NCBI RefSeq assembly: GCF_009765905.1
Contig: NZ_LMUO01000019.1
Location: 234,303-298,302, forward strand
Source: Mucilaginibacter sp. L196
GTDB taxonomy: Bacteria; Bacteroidota; Bacteroidia; Sphingobacteriales; Sphingobacteriaceae
DNA: 64,000 bases
Direction: 5' to 3'
Part shown: positions 33,371 to 41,817 of the stretch, piece after piece
Layout of the letters: every line of letters begins with the position of its first letter
How positions within the stretch are numbered: position 1 is the first letter of the stretch
The notes under the pieces: generated by a model
Database searches by the model: none
Seen by the model: the letters and a program-made list of their open reading frames with translations, nothing else
Told to the model about the DNA's origin: nothing
Translations under genes and position numbers: made by a program

Positions 33371-34687
33371 ATGCAGCAGCTAAGTTTAAATAAGTGTCTT
33401 TTGGTAATGGCTCTTGTTTTTTTATTTTATCCATTAAAATCAAAAGCATATTCTGTTTTAACACACGAGGCGGTAATTGATGCCAGTTGGGAGCCAACAA
33501 TACGTCCATTATTAAAGCAAAGATTCCCTATGGCTACCGATAGCGAGTTACGTGTAGCCCATTCATATGCCTACGGTGGGTGTCTTGTTGCCGATATGGG
33601 CTATTGCCCTTTTGGAAGCGCATATTTTACTAACCTTGCCCATTATGTTTGTACCGGCGATTTTGTAACTGCTTTAATTGATGAAGCCCATACGCTTAAT
33701 GAATATGCTTTCGCGATAGGCGCAATTAGCCATTATATGGCTGACAAATATGGGCACTCTATGGCTACTAATTATGTTGTGCCATTGGTTTATCCCAAAT
33801 TACAAAAGAAGTATGGGAATATAGTTACTTATGATCAAAACCCTTTAGCACATAGTCGTACCGAATTATCCTTTGATGTATTACAGGTGGCCAGGGGCAA
33901 TTATGTAACACAAAGCTACCATGATTTTATCGGATTTAATGTTGCCACTCCTTTATTAGAACGTGCCTTTTTAAAAGTTTACGGGCAAGACCTTAATGAT
34001 GTGTTTGGTGATTTTAATACAGCCTTGGGTACTTTTAGGTGGGCTGTTAAAAGTTTAATGCCATCAGTAGCAAGAGCGGCATGGGTATTAAAGCGGGATG
34101 ATATTAAAAAAATGAATCCCAGTGTTCGAAGCCGTAATTTTCATTATAGCATGCGTAGGCGGGAATATAAACTTGAATTTGGAAAGAAGCGCCAAAAACC
34201 TAATTTTAAGGATGATCACCTGGCTTTTTTAATTAGCATTTTGCCCAAAATAGGCCCCTTTAAAACATTGAAATTTAAAGACCCGGGTATCGAAGGCGAA
34301 AAATTATTTATAAAAAGTTTTGATGCCGTTTTGCTTAATTACTCAATAGCATTGAAACAGTTACATGATGGTACACTGGTATTACCAAATATTAATTTTG
34401 ATACCGGTAACCCTACTAAGATTGGTGATTATCCATTAGCTGATGAAACTTACAACGAAATGCTTGTTAAATTACAGGATAAAAAGTTTAGCGATCTTAG
34501 CGCCAAGCTAAAAAACAATATCGTTTCATTTTATAATAGTGCCGATACCTCATTAGTAGTTAAAGAAAATCCCGGCGAGTGGAAGAAAACTTATGCTGTA
34601 TTGCAAAATATTAAACAAGTACAACCTGTAATGCTTGATAGCCTGAAAAACTCGAAAGGTGTTAATTATAAAATGATAACACAATAA
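33371..34687 (+). CDS. Secreted zinc-dependent phospholipase C/P1-nuclease-like protein
   Basis: 438 aa with a signal peptide (cleavage near KSKA). The mature N-terminus has YSVLTHEAVIDASW, followed by several His/Asp motifs, FTNLAHYVCTGDF, AIGAISHYMADKYGHSMA and PLAHSRTELSFD, which resemble the zinc-ligand set of the bacterial PLC/S1-P1 nuclease fold. About 250 further residues have no motif I recognise. Periplasmic or secreted; substrate unknown. It is divergent from the lipid cassette and abuts the convergent kinase gene. Confidence 0.7.
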   Translation: MQQLSLNKCLLVMALVFLFYPLKSKAYSVLTHEAVIDASWEPTIRPLLKQRFPMATDSELRVAHSYAYGGCLVADMGYCPFGSAYFTNLAHYVCTGDFVTALIDEAHTLNEYAFAIGAISHYMADKYGHSMATNYVVPLVYPKLQKKYGNIVTYDQNPLAHSRTELSFDVLQVARGNYVTQSYHDFIGFNVATPLLERAFLKVYGQDLNDVFGDFNTALGTFRWAVKSLMPSVARAAWVLKRDDIKKMNPSVRSRNFHYSMRRREYKLEFGKKRQKPNFKDDHLAFLISILPKIGPFKTLKFKDPGIEGEKLFIKSFDAVLLNYSIALKQLHDGTLVLPNINFDTGNPTKIGDYPLADETYNEMLVKLQDKKFSDLSAKLKNNIVSFYNSADTSLVVKENPGEWKKTYAVLQNIKQVQPVMLDSLKNSKGVNYKMITQ

Positions 34688-36028
34688 CTACATGGCTTGT
34701 AATTGTGGTAGTTTAATGGTAAACGTAGTGCCTGAATCGGGGGCGCTGCTTACTTCAATATTGCCATCGTGTTTTTTAACAATTTGCTGCACAATGCTTA
34801 GGCCCAGGCCAACAGAGGCTTCGCCACGAATGCCGTTGCGGCGGGCTTTTGAAAAACGATCGAAAATATAAGGTAACATTTCATCGGGGATGCCTATGCC
34901 ATAATCGCGCACCTTGATAAAAATATCATTATTTGTTTGCGATAGCGATACATCAATATTGCCTTCGGGTTTAGAGAATTTAATGGCATTTATAATCAGG
35001 TTATCCATTACACGCTGCATTTTTTCTTTATGAATTTTAGCATACAGCGGTTTGCCTGCATTTTGGTAGATTATATTTACCTGCCCTTTTTTGTTTTTTA
35101 ACCATTCTTCAATAATCATCGATAAAAAATCACCGAGTTCGGTTTTTTCCAGATCGAAACGATTGTGTATTTCGTTTTGCGCGGTTTCAAGCAGGTCGTG
35201 AATAATAGATGTAGCCTTATCGCAGGCATTTTTTATCATCTCAATATTTTCATGATAATCATCAGCGGTGCTGTCGTCCATTTCCATTAACATGGTAACC
35301 GACTTAATAATTGCTAAGGGATTTCTGAGGTCGTGAGCTACTATACCCAATATTTCATTTTTAGCATTGCTGGCATTTTCTATTTCAATATTTTTTTCCT
35401 CGATGGCTTTTATTTTGAAAAAGTTATCGGCCCGGTATGAAAATATATACCTTGATATGCAAAAGAAAACAGTAAGAAGAAGGGCTGAGGCCAGATTATT
35501 TAAAACCAACTCATTAATAACAGATTGATAGAACGGCACCATAAAGCTAAAAATAAGCCCGGTTGCTAATACAATTATTATGGTTTCAAAGTATTCAAAC
35601 GTGTAAAATGTACCTACAATTACCAACCCAACCATATAAGGTAACATGGTATTGCGAGGATTGTACATGCTGAAGAATGTTACCCGCATTGAATTAATAA
35701 TTACAAACAGAGCAAATGCAAATACAAATAATTGCACCCACTTTAAGTAGCGTTCTTTGGTCGAAAATCGTTTAATTAGTTGTAAGCTTATTAAATAAAT
35801 GCAAGGCGTTACAATTAACGATATCCGATTGGCTATATCATATTCGTTTATATGATGTAAAGTTTGGTTGGAGAGGTGGTAAAAAGAAAATAAGAATCTG
35901 ATGACCAGCGTAAATATGAAGTATATTAAGCTTATGGTTTTTACGGTTCGTAAATTTTGAAGTGTGTAATAGGAACGGAAAGCAAACCTGCCACTTGTAT
36001 CGGTTCTGCTAAAAAAATAGATCCTCAT
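34688..36028 (-). CDS. Sensor histidine kinase with six-helix membrane domain
   Basis: 446 aa. Six TM helices (about 28-200) without a periplasmic loop are followed by a short coiled coil and HisKA with phospho-acceptor His in VAHDLRNPLAIIKS, then HATPase boxes N (DNLIINAIKFS), G1 (VRDYGIGIPDE) and G2 (SVGLGLSIVQQIV). No regulator is adjacent; the closest is the single-domain receiver at 38337-38714, beyond a GH13 gene on the same strand. It is probably cytoplasmic-membrane located. Signal unknown. Confidence 0.9.
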   Translation of the reverse strand: MRIYFFSRTDTSGRFAFRSYYTLQNLRTVKTISLIYFIFTLVIRFLFSFYHLSNQTLHHINEYDIANRISLIVTPCIYLISLQLIKRFSTKERYLKWVQLFVFAFALFVIINSMRVTFFSMYNPRNTMLPYMVGLVIVGTFYTFEYFETIIIVLATGLIFSFMVPFYQSVINELVLNNLASALLLTVFFCISRYIFSYRADNFFKIKAIEEKNIEIENASNAKNEILGIVAHDLRNPLAIIKSVTMLMEMDDSTADDYHENIEMIKNACDKATSIIHDLLETAQNEIHNRFDLEKTELGDFLSMIIEEWLKNKKGQVNIIYQNAGKPLYAKIHKEKMQRVMDNLIINAIKFSKPEGNIDVSLSQTNNDIFIKVRDYGIGIPDEMLPYIFDRFSKARRNGIRGEASVGLGLSIVQQIVKKHDGNIEVSSAPDSGTTFTIKLPQLQAM

Positions 36029-36125
36029 TACTGTTTAATTACTGGGCCATCGCTAAGATAAAATAAATATAGTATTATATTAAATTTACTTGTGAGGTAA
36101 TGTATTATTTTGCAAACAATAATTT

Positions 36126-36176
36126 AATAATTAAAAAGGCTTCTTTACACTTAATAAAGAAGCCTTTTTAATTATT
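36126..36176 (-). terminator. Strong terminator of the GH13 gene
   Basis: A perfect 22-bp inverted repeat (36126-36147 with 36155-36176) around a 7-nt loop. Its core is AAAAAGGCTTCTTTA with T-runs on both strands, so it may work in both directions. It lies 6 bp after the GH13 stop. Confidence 0.9.
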
Positions 36177-36182
36177 GTTTAA

Positions 36183-38126
36183 TTACTGTTTTAGCGCTAC
36201 ATTACTGTAAACATGATATTCGCCGGAGGCAAGTGTCATGCTCATGCTTGTTGATGTAACATTGTAGGTTGCACCTGTAAGATTATCAATCCAGGTGCCG
36301 GTAGCAGGGAAGGTAACTACAGTGGTATTTGATACTACATCGAAGTTACCTACTACTTCAACATCGGCGGTTGGGTCAAGTAATTGTATAACCTTTACCG
36401 CGCCTGCTAAACTATAAGTGAAGTTAGTAGTGGCAAAAACAGGGTTCTTGATTTTCATATTTATCATTTTTTGATAAATGCTGTATAAATGCAAGCGGTT
36501 GGGGTCGGTGTTGTATGTCCAGTTAAATGGTTTATCTATCGTATTATCATTGGGATCTGAGCTTATACTTACATCATAGCCGAGTTCACCGCCTTGCCAA
36601 ACCATTTTTGGGCCTGGGGATGAAAACATAAATGCCGCGCCCATTTCATCGCGTTTTAAACCAGTAGGTATATCTTTTATGTTGTAACTTCCTGAACTGT
36701 TGCCATAGGCTTCGTTTTTAAACTGCAAACGTTCCTGATCGTGGCTTTCAAAGTAGGCAACTAAGCCATAAGGCGACGTGCCAGTGGCGGGAAACCCATA
36801 CTGATCATAAAATAATCCTGAAATATCCCAACTCGGATTAGTTGGATAACCCATTGTAGCCTGTTCGCCGGGAGAGCTTAAATTTGTCCAGCACATCATG
36901 CCTTGGCTGGCATATTGAGCCTCCTCCTGATTGGCAGAAAACATTTCCAGTATCACATAAAAATTAGGATTTAAGCTTTTCATGTAAGTGTTATATTTAG
37001 TCCATAAAGCAACACGTGTTCCATCATAAGCAGCCCATGCAGCCTCGGTAGAACTGTTTGATGTTGAACCTGAATTTATCTGTGTATAACCTTTTGCCTC
37101 GTCAAACCTGTAGCCATCAATATGATATTCCTGCATCCAGTATTTCATTACATTTTCTGTAAAGTACTGTGTTGTTGCTAATGAATGATTCAGTTGCCAG
37201 CCAACCGCATCGGGATGCATGTTTTGTTGATCAAACCAGGGGTTACTGGCTGACGGCCCAGCGCTTGCAGCCGTTGAAGTGGCATACATCTGAACCATTG
37301 GTGACGAGCCGAATTGATCTTCCAATACAATATCTTGTATTACTGCTATTCCTCGTTGATGGCAGGCATCAACAAAGGCTTTATAAGCATTAGGTGTGCC
37401 ATAATATTTATCAAGCGCGAACATGAAGTTTGAGTTATATCCCCATGAATCATTGCCCTCAAATTCGTTTATTGGCATTAATTCAATCGCGTTTACCCCA
37501 AGCCTTGCTATATAGTTAAGTGTATCGGTTAAAGTTTGATAACTATGTGTAGCAACAAAATCGCGTACGAGCAATTCATAAACAACCAGGTTTTTTTGTG
37601 CCGGAGGGATAAAGGACGTTACTTGCCAGCTATAAGCAGGGTCGTTATAATAAAAGTCAGTTACCTCGCCTGTTGTTTTACCGGTAGGATACGATTTTAA
37701 ATTAGGGTATACAGTGGTTGGTATACTTGGGTCGTTAACCGGATCAAGTACTTTATGACTATAGGGATCGGCTACTTTTAATGAACCATCGATATAATAT
37801 TGATAACTATACTCGATACTTGGGTCAAGATTATCAATTTGCACCCACCAGCGTGTGCCATCGGTAGTTTTTGTCATGGCAGTGGGTGTCCAGTTGTTAA
37901 AGTCACCTATAACAGCAACTGATGTTTTACCGGGTGCATACAAGTTGAATATTACCGATTTACCTGAATTAATAAATGTTACGCCATCACCTGCACCCGA
38001 AGGAATGGAGGTTGATGTAACAGTGGTAGTCTTTCCGGTATCGTTCCCGGAATTGGGCGATTTTTTACAGGAGGTAAAACTGATAAGCAATATCCCCAAC
38101 AGTACTAAGTACACGTTCTTATTCAT
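36183..38126 (-). CDS. GH13 alpha-amylase-family lipoprotein with N-terminal CBM48
   Basis: 647 aa. Lipobox SFTSC puts the lipidated Cys at 20. A CBM48-type domain follows (VIFNLYAPGKTSVAVIGDFNNW, about 58-140), then the GH13 barrel: VNAIELMPINEFEG, nucleophile Asp342 (DGYRFDEAKG), acid/base Glu394 (VILEMFS) and Asp463 (FESHDQERL). The region-I motif reads DIVLED instead of the usual D-x-V-x-N-H, so the normally conserved His is absent. C-terminal beta domain to the end. It is likely a surface or periplasmic alpha-glucan enzyme (pullulanase-like architecture). Confidence 0.88.
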   Translation of the reverse strand: MNKNVYLVLLGILLISFTSCKKSPNSGNDTGKTTTVTSTSIPSGAGDGVTFINSGKSVIFNLYAPGKTSVAVIGDFNNWTPTAMTKTTDGTRWWVQIDNLDPSIEYSYQYYIDGSLKVADPYSHKVLDPVNDPSIPTTVYPNLKSYPTGKTTGEVTDFYYNDPAYSWQVTSFIPPAQKNLVVYELLVRDFVATHSYQTLTDTLNYIARLGVNAIELMPINEFEGNDSWGYNSNFMFALDKYYGTPNAYKAFVDACHQRGIAVIQDIVLEDQFGSSPMVQMYATSTAASAGPSASNPWFDQQNMHPDAVGWQLNHSLATTQYFTENVMKYWMQEYHIDGYRFDEAKGYTQINSGSTSNSSTEAAWAAYDGTRVALWTKYNTYMKSLNPNFYVILEMFSANQEEAQYASQGMMCWTNLSSPGEQATMGYPTNPSWDISGLFYDQYGFPATGTSPYGLVAYFESHDQERLQFKNEAYGNSSGSYNIKDIPTGLKRDEMGAAFMFSSPGPKMVWQGGELGYDVSISSDPNDNTIDKPFNWTYNTDPNRLHLYSIYQKMINMKIKNPVFATTNFTYSLAGAVKVIQLLDPTADVEVVGNFDVVSNTTVVTFPATGTWIDNLTGATYNVTSTSMSMTLASGEYHVYSNVALKQ

Positions 38127-38336
38127 AATAAATTTATTTACAGTTTGTTAATTGGTTTTAAATGAAACGTTTATCTTAAAGAAACAATATAAATCAACCC
38201 AATAAAGTGATTCATATTAATTAACGATAAATACGTGTTTTTTAAGTTTATGCAGTAAAACTATTAATTTAAACTTATATAAACAATTATAAACTATAGC
38301 GTTATAAAAAGAAGAGTAGTGTTTTGTAAGGGATTT

Positions 38337-38714
38337 TTATTTGAGGTGATGCTTAACTATCTCAATAAGCTCATTCAGATCGAAGGGTTTGCGCAGGTAA
38401 CCATCGGCAAGGCCGGCCTCGGCAATTTCTTTAATATTGCTTACCGCGGAAATGATGATCACAGGAATATGGCTTGTGGCTGGGTTTGATTTTAGTCCTT
38501 TGCTTAATTGCTGCCCATTTGCGTCGCTTTTCCAGTCGGTTAACCAGTTATCAAGCAATATAAGGTCAGGCTTATGATCGTTTACTGATTTCAAGATCTT
38601 TGAATCTTCTGAAGCTATTACTTCATAATTTTCTTCCTGCAAAATGTAAACAATGGTATCCCTAATATCCTTGTCATCCTCAATCACCAATATTTTTTTA
38701 GTTATACCTTCCAT
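38337..38714 (-). CDS. Single-domain response regulator (CheY-like)
   Basis: 125 aa, receiver only. Acidic pair IEDDKD, phospho-acceptor Asp in LILLDNWLTDW, Ser in IIISAVS and Lys in YLRKPFD. The usual 'DxxMPxxxG' loop is replaced by DNWLTDWKSDANG, a form common in Bacteroidota stand-alone receivers. It probably receives phosphate from a kinase such as 34688-36028 and acts by protein contact. Confidence 0.88.
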   Translation of the reverse strand: MEGITKKILVIEDDKDIRDTIVYILQEENYEVIASEDSKILKSVNDHKPDLILLDNWLTDWKSDANGQQLSKGLKSNPATSHIPVIIISAVSNIKEIAEAGLADGYLRKPFDLNELIEIVKHHLK

Positions 38715-38878
38715 AAAAAGCTTGTGATACCGTTTTTAAGTTTAATTATTGTTAAAAAAATTATCCTATAGCTATAAATATAGCATAAAATTACCTTTTA
38801 TTACTATTAACAACCTAAACCATAGCTTTTGTTTTAACAGGAAAGTTATTATGTACTAATAATGACAAATAAACGATA

Positions 38879-39451
38879 CTATATACCGTAGCACAAACGA
38901 CAACGGGGTTCATAGCTTTCTTTTTCGCCTAATAATATCTGTCCGTTGTTATGAACGAGACGATAGGAATATAGTGCCGGATTACCACAAATTACACATA
39001 CCGCATGCAGTTTGGTAACAGACTCGGCTATGGCCATTAATGCGGGCATAGGGCCAAAAGGTTTGCCCTGAAAATCCATATCAAGCCCGGCAACTATTAC
39101 GCGAACACCGTTGTTGGCGAGGGCATTGCATATATCAGGCAATTCATCATCAAAAAATTGGGCTTCATCAATACCTACAACCTGTACCTGGTTACCCGGT
39201 GCCAATATTGCCGATGCTTTTGATACCGGCATTGATGGTATTGAATTTGAATTATGAGATACCAATGCGTTTTCGCTATAACGGGTATCGGCCTTTGGGC
39301 TAAATATCTCTACACTTAAACGGGCTATGCGGGCGCGTTTTAAGCGGCGCATTAGTTCTTCCGTTTTGCCGGAGAACATTGATCCGCATATAACTTCAAT
39401 ACTACCACCGCCTTCGCTTCTACGTTTAAAAATCTCTTCGTGTACTTGCAT
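38879..39451 (-). CDS. tdk: Thymidine kinase, type II
   Basis: 190 aa. It phosphorylates thymidine with ATP in dNTP salvage. P-loop GSMFSGKT (23-30), the Walker-B-like GIDEAQFFDDEL, and a C-terminal zinc-lasso with CVICG and CRLC cysteines. The extended N-terminus (MQVHEEIFKRRSEGGG) is typical of Bacteroidota enzymes. It is divergent from the acidic coiled-coil gene at 39524. Confidence 0.95.
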   Translation of the reverse strand: MQVHEEIFKRRSEGGGSIEVICGSMFSGKTEELMRRLKRARIARLSVEIFSPKADTRYSENALVSHNSNSIPSMPVSKASAILAPGNQVQVVGIDEAQFFDDELPDICNALANNGVRVIVAGLDMDFQGKPFGPMPALMAIAESVTKLHAVCVICGNPALYSYRLVHNNGQILLGEKESYEPRCRLCYGI

Positions 39452-39490
39452 CCTGAACTTTTAGAAGAGCCTAATATCAGAATTTAATCT

Positions 39491-39498
39491 TATTTTTG
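39491..39498 (+). promoter_or_regulatory. -7 box before the acidic protein gene
   Basis: TATTTTTG fits TAnnTTTG, 25 bases before the ATG at 39524. Confidence 0.45.
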
Positions 39499-39523
39499 GG
39501 TAGCATTTTGAATATAAAAAGCC

Positions 39524-40552
39524 ATGAAACAACAGGAAGTTTTTAAAAAGATAGGCGGGATTATAACGGAGCTTAACGAACAATACGAATATTTGAAAAC
39601 AATAGAGGGCTCATTAAATGAGTTGGAACTCGAGTTGTTTTTAGCTAATTCTAATTTCCTGACCGATCATGTGCTGATACTGAGTAAATTGAATGCGCAA
39701 AATGTTGCCGCAGCTAGCCCGGTAGTGCCTGATCCGGTAATAATAGCACCTGCTACGGTAGTAACTGAACCCAAAAACGATGCACCCGAGCCTCACCAAA
39801 ATTATTTTGAGCCTTTGGTAAGCGTGGCAAGCCTTGAAATTAAAAGTAAGCCGGAAGAAAATCCGGTTGATGCAGATAAGGATGATAGTGCAGTACCATC
39901 GATAGATTTGGCAACAGGAACTGACGATGATCCTTACTCATTCATAGGGCAAAGTGAACCTGAAACAATAAGACATGAGCTTGTTTTGGATGAATTGGAT
40001 TTGGAGGATGAAGATGAGCCATATACCACTAACGCTATAAACGATGAGGCTGAAGAAAAAGAGATACCATTCGTACCAGCTAGCCCAATAATTAAATCAG
40101 AACCCAAACCTATATTAGAACCTGTGCCTGTAGCCGAACCAAAAGCAGCATTAGAACCGGAACAACCCAAGGTTGAAGAGCCCGAGCCGGTTGTGGTTAA
40201 ACCTGTTGTTGAACCAGAAAAAGAACAGGCGAAACCAGAGGTGCTAACTATTAATGAACGTATTTCGGCACAAATGGTTGCCAAGCAGGGTGTGGCAGAG
40301 CAATTAAATGTGCAAAGCATCAGCGATTTAAAGCAGGCTATTAACTTAAATGATAAGCTGCTTTTTGTTAAGGATTTATTTAATGGTTATAGCCTGGCTT
40401 ATAGCGAAGCTATTGAGATATTAAACCGCTTTACCAGTTTTACTGAAGCAGAGCAGTTTTTAAAAAATAACTATGTAACCAAAAATCATTGGGATACCAA
40501 GCCGGAAACCAGTGAGAAGTTTTATGCTTTATTAAAACGCCGTTACGCGTAA
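39524..40552 (+). CDS. Hypothetical protein with coiled-coil start and acidic Pro/Glu linker
   Basis: 342 aa. Three parts are visible: an N-terminal helical pair (VFKKIGGIITELNEQYEYLKTIEGSLNELELELF), a long low-complexity stretch rich in E, P, V and K (about 65-235) and a helical C-terminal domain (LLFVKDLFNGYSLAYSEAIEILNRFTSFTEAEQFLKNNY). No signal peptide or TM helix, so cytoplasmic. The C-terminal helix pair recurs in Bacteroidota proteins of unknown role. It overlaps the convergent rodA stop by 10 bp. Confidence 0.75.
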   Translation: MKQQEVFKKIGGIITELNEQYEYLKTIEGSLNELELELFLANSNFLTDHVLILSKLNAQNVAAASPVVPDPVIIAPATVVTEPKNDAPEPHQNYFEPLVSVASLEIKSKPEENPVDADKDDSAVPSIDLATGTDDDPYSFIGQSEPETIRHELVLDELDLEDEDEPYTTNAINDEAEEKEIPFVPASPIIKSEPKPILEPVPVAEPKAALEPEQPKVEEPEPVVVKPVVEPEKEQAKPEVLTINERISAQMVAKQGVAEQLNVQSISDLKQAINLNDKLLFVKDLFNGYSLAYSEAIEILNRFTSFTEAEQFLKNNYVTKNHWDTKPETSEKFYALLKRRYA

Positions 40553-41817
40553 ATAATACCCATCCGGTTTGAATCGAGTTTGATCAAAACGAAAAGTAGC
40601 AGCGTAAAACTTACCAGTGATGAACCACCATAACTGATGAATGGTAGCGGGATGCCAATTGATGGCACGATACCTATCGTCATCCCCACATTAATTACTA
40701 CGTGGAAGAAAATGACCGATGCCACCCCATAAGCATATACGCGTGTAAAAGTTGATCGTTGCCGTTCGGCAATACGGATGATGCGAAGCACTAAAAACAG
40801 GTACAAACCCAATACGGTAACAGCGCCTGCAAATCCCCATTCTTCGCCTACTGTACAAAAAATAAAGTCGGTACTTTGCTCGGGTACAAATTTGTATGTG
40901 GTTTGGGTGCCATGCATATAACCTTGCCCCCAAAGTTTTCCTGAACCAATGGCTATTTTGGATTGATTTACATTATATCCCCTGCCTCTTAAGTCAGTTG
41001 TTATGCCCAATACAATATCGATACGTGCTTTTTGGTGCGGTTTTAAAATATGGTTGTAAAGAAAATTCACGCAGAATATAAAGGCAATACACATGCATAA
41101 GCCCAGGAAAACCGTCGAAACAACTTTCTTATTCCGTTTAAACAATAGCATTACAATGAGAGCAATGGCAACCAGCGGCCCAATAACATATAAGTGATTA
41201 TCAACTTTTAGCGTTAAAACAAATAGTGTGATAAACAAGCCTTCCAATATTAAAAAGTAAGGGGAAAGGCCCTCGCGGTATAAAACCAATATCAATGCGC
41301 TAAATACCAGTGTTGAACCGGCATCGGGTTGAAGCATGATCAATGCCATTGGGAAAAGGATGATTCCCGCGGCTATTAAAAAGGATTTAAGCTCAGTTAT
41401 TTTAACATTTGTGCCGTTTAAATATCGCGCAAGCAACAAACAAGTGCTGAACTTAGCTAACTCGGATGGCTGCAACCTGAAACCGCCGCCAAGCGATATC
41501 CAGGCCTGGTTACCGCCAACATTTCGCCCTACAACCAATACCGCCATAAGCAACAGTGTTGTTATGGCATAAATGGCGGGTGCCAGTGCAACAATAAAAC
41601 GGCTCTCAAGCAACAAAATGATAATGGCCAGGGAAACAGCTACGATGATGAATACCAGTTGTTTGCCATAATCCGTGTGCATATCAAACGCGCTGGGGTA
41701 CCTTGGATCGAAAGCGGCTGAATGTATGTTGAACCAACCAATGGTACATAGGCATAGATAAATAATTACCGCTATCCAGTCGACATTAAAAAAAAGGCTG
41801 CGTTGCGGGTTATTCAT
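40543..41817 (-). CDS. rodA: Rod-shape peptidoglycan glycosyltransferase RodA (SEDS)
   Basis: 424 aa with about ten TM helices. SEDS motifs include GGFRLQPSELAKFS, MLQPDAGSTLVF, the loop GYMHGTQTTYKFVPEQSTDFIFCTVGEEWG and GIVPSIGIPLPFISYGGSS. Together with the class B PBP2 encoded upstream it polymerises peptidoglycan in the elongasome. It overlaps the PBP2 gene by 8 bp and is the last gene of the mre/rod operon. Confidence 0.95.
   Translation of the reverse strand: MNNPQRSLFFNVDWIAVIIYLCLCTIGWFNIHSAAFDPRYPSAFDMHTDYGKQLVFIIVAVSLAIIILLLESRFIVALAPAIYAITTLLLMAVLVVGRNVGGNQAWISLGGGFRLQPSELAKFSTCLLLARYLNGTNVKITELKSFLIAAGIILFPMALIMLQPDAGSTLVFSALILVLYREGLSPYFLILEGLFITLFVLTLKVDNHLYVIGPLVAIALIVMLLFKRNKKVVSTVFLGLCMCIAFIFCVNFLYNHILKPHQKARIDIVLGITTDLRGRGYNVNQSKIAIGSGKLWGQGYMHGTQTTYKFVPEQSTDFIFCTVGEEWGFAGAVTVLGLYLFLVLRIIRIAERQRSTFTRVYAYGVASVIFFHVVINVGMTIGIVPSIGIPLPFISYGGSSLVSFTLLLFVLIKLDSNRMGIIYA

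Noticed and set aside
39934..40320. 128-aa Ser/Gly-rich frame on the minus strand
   Set aside because: Antisense of the low-complexity acidic linker of the 39524-40552 gene.
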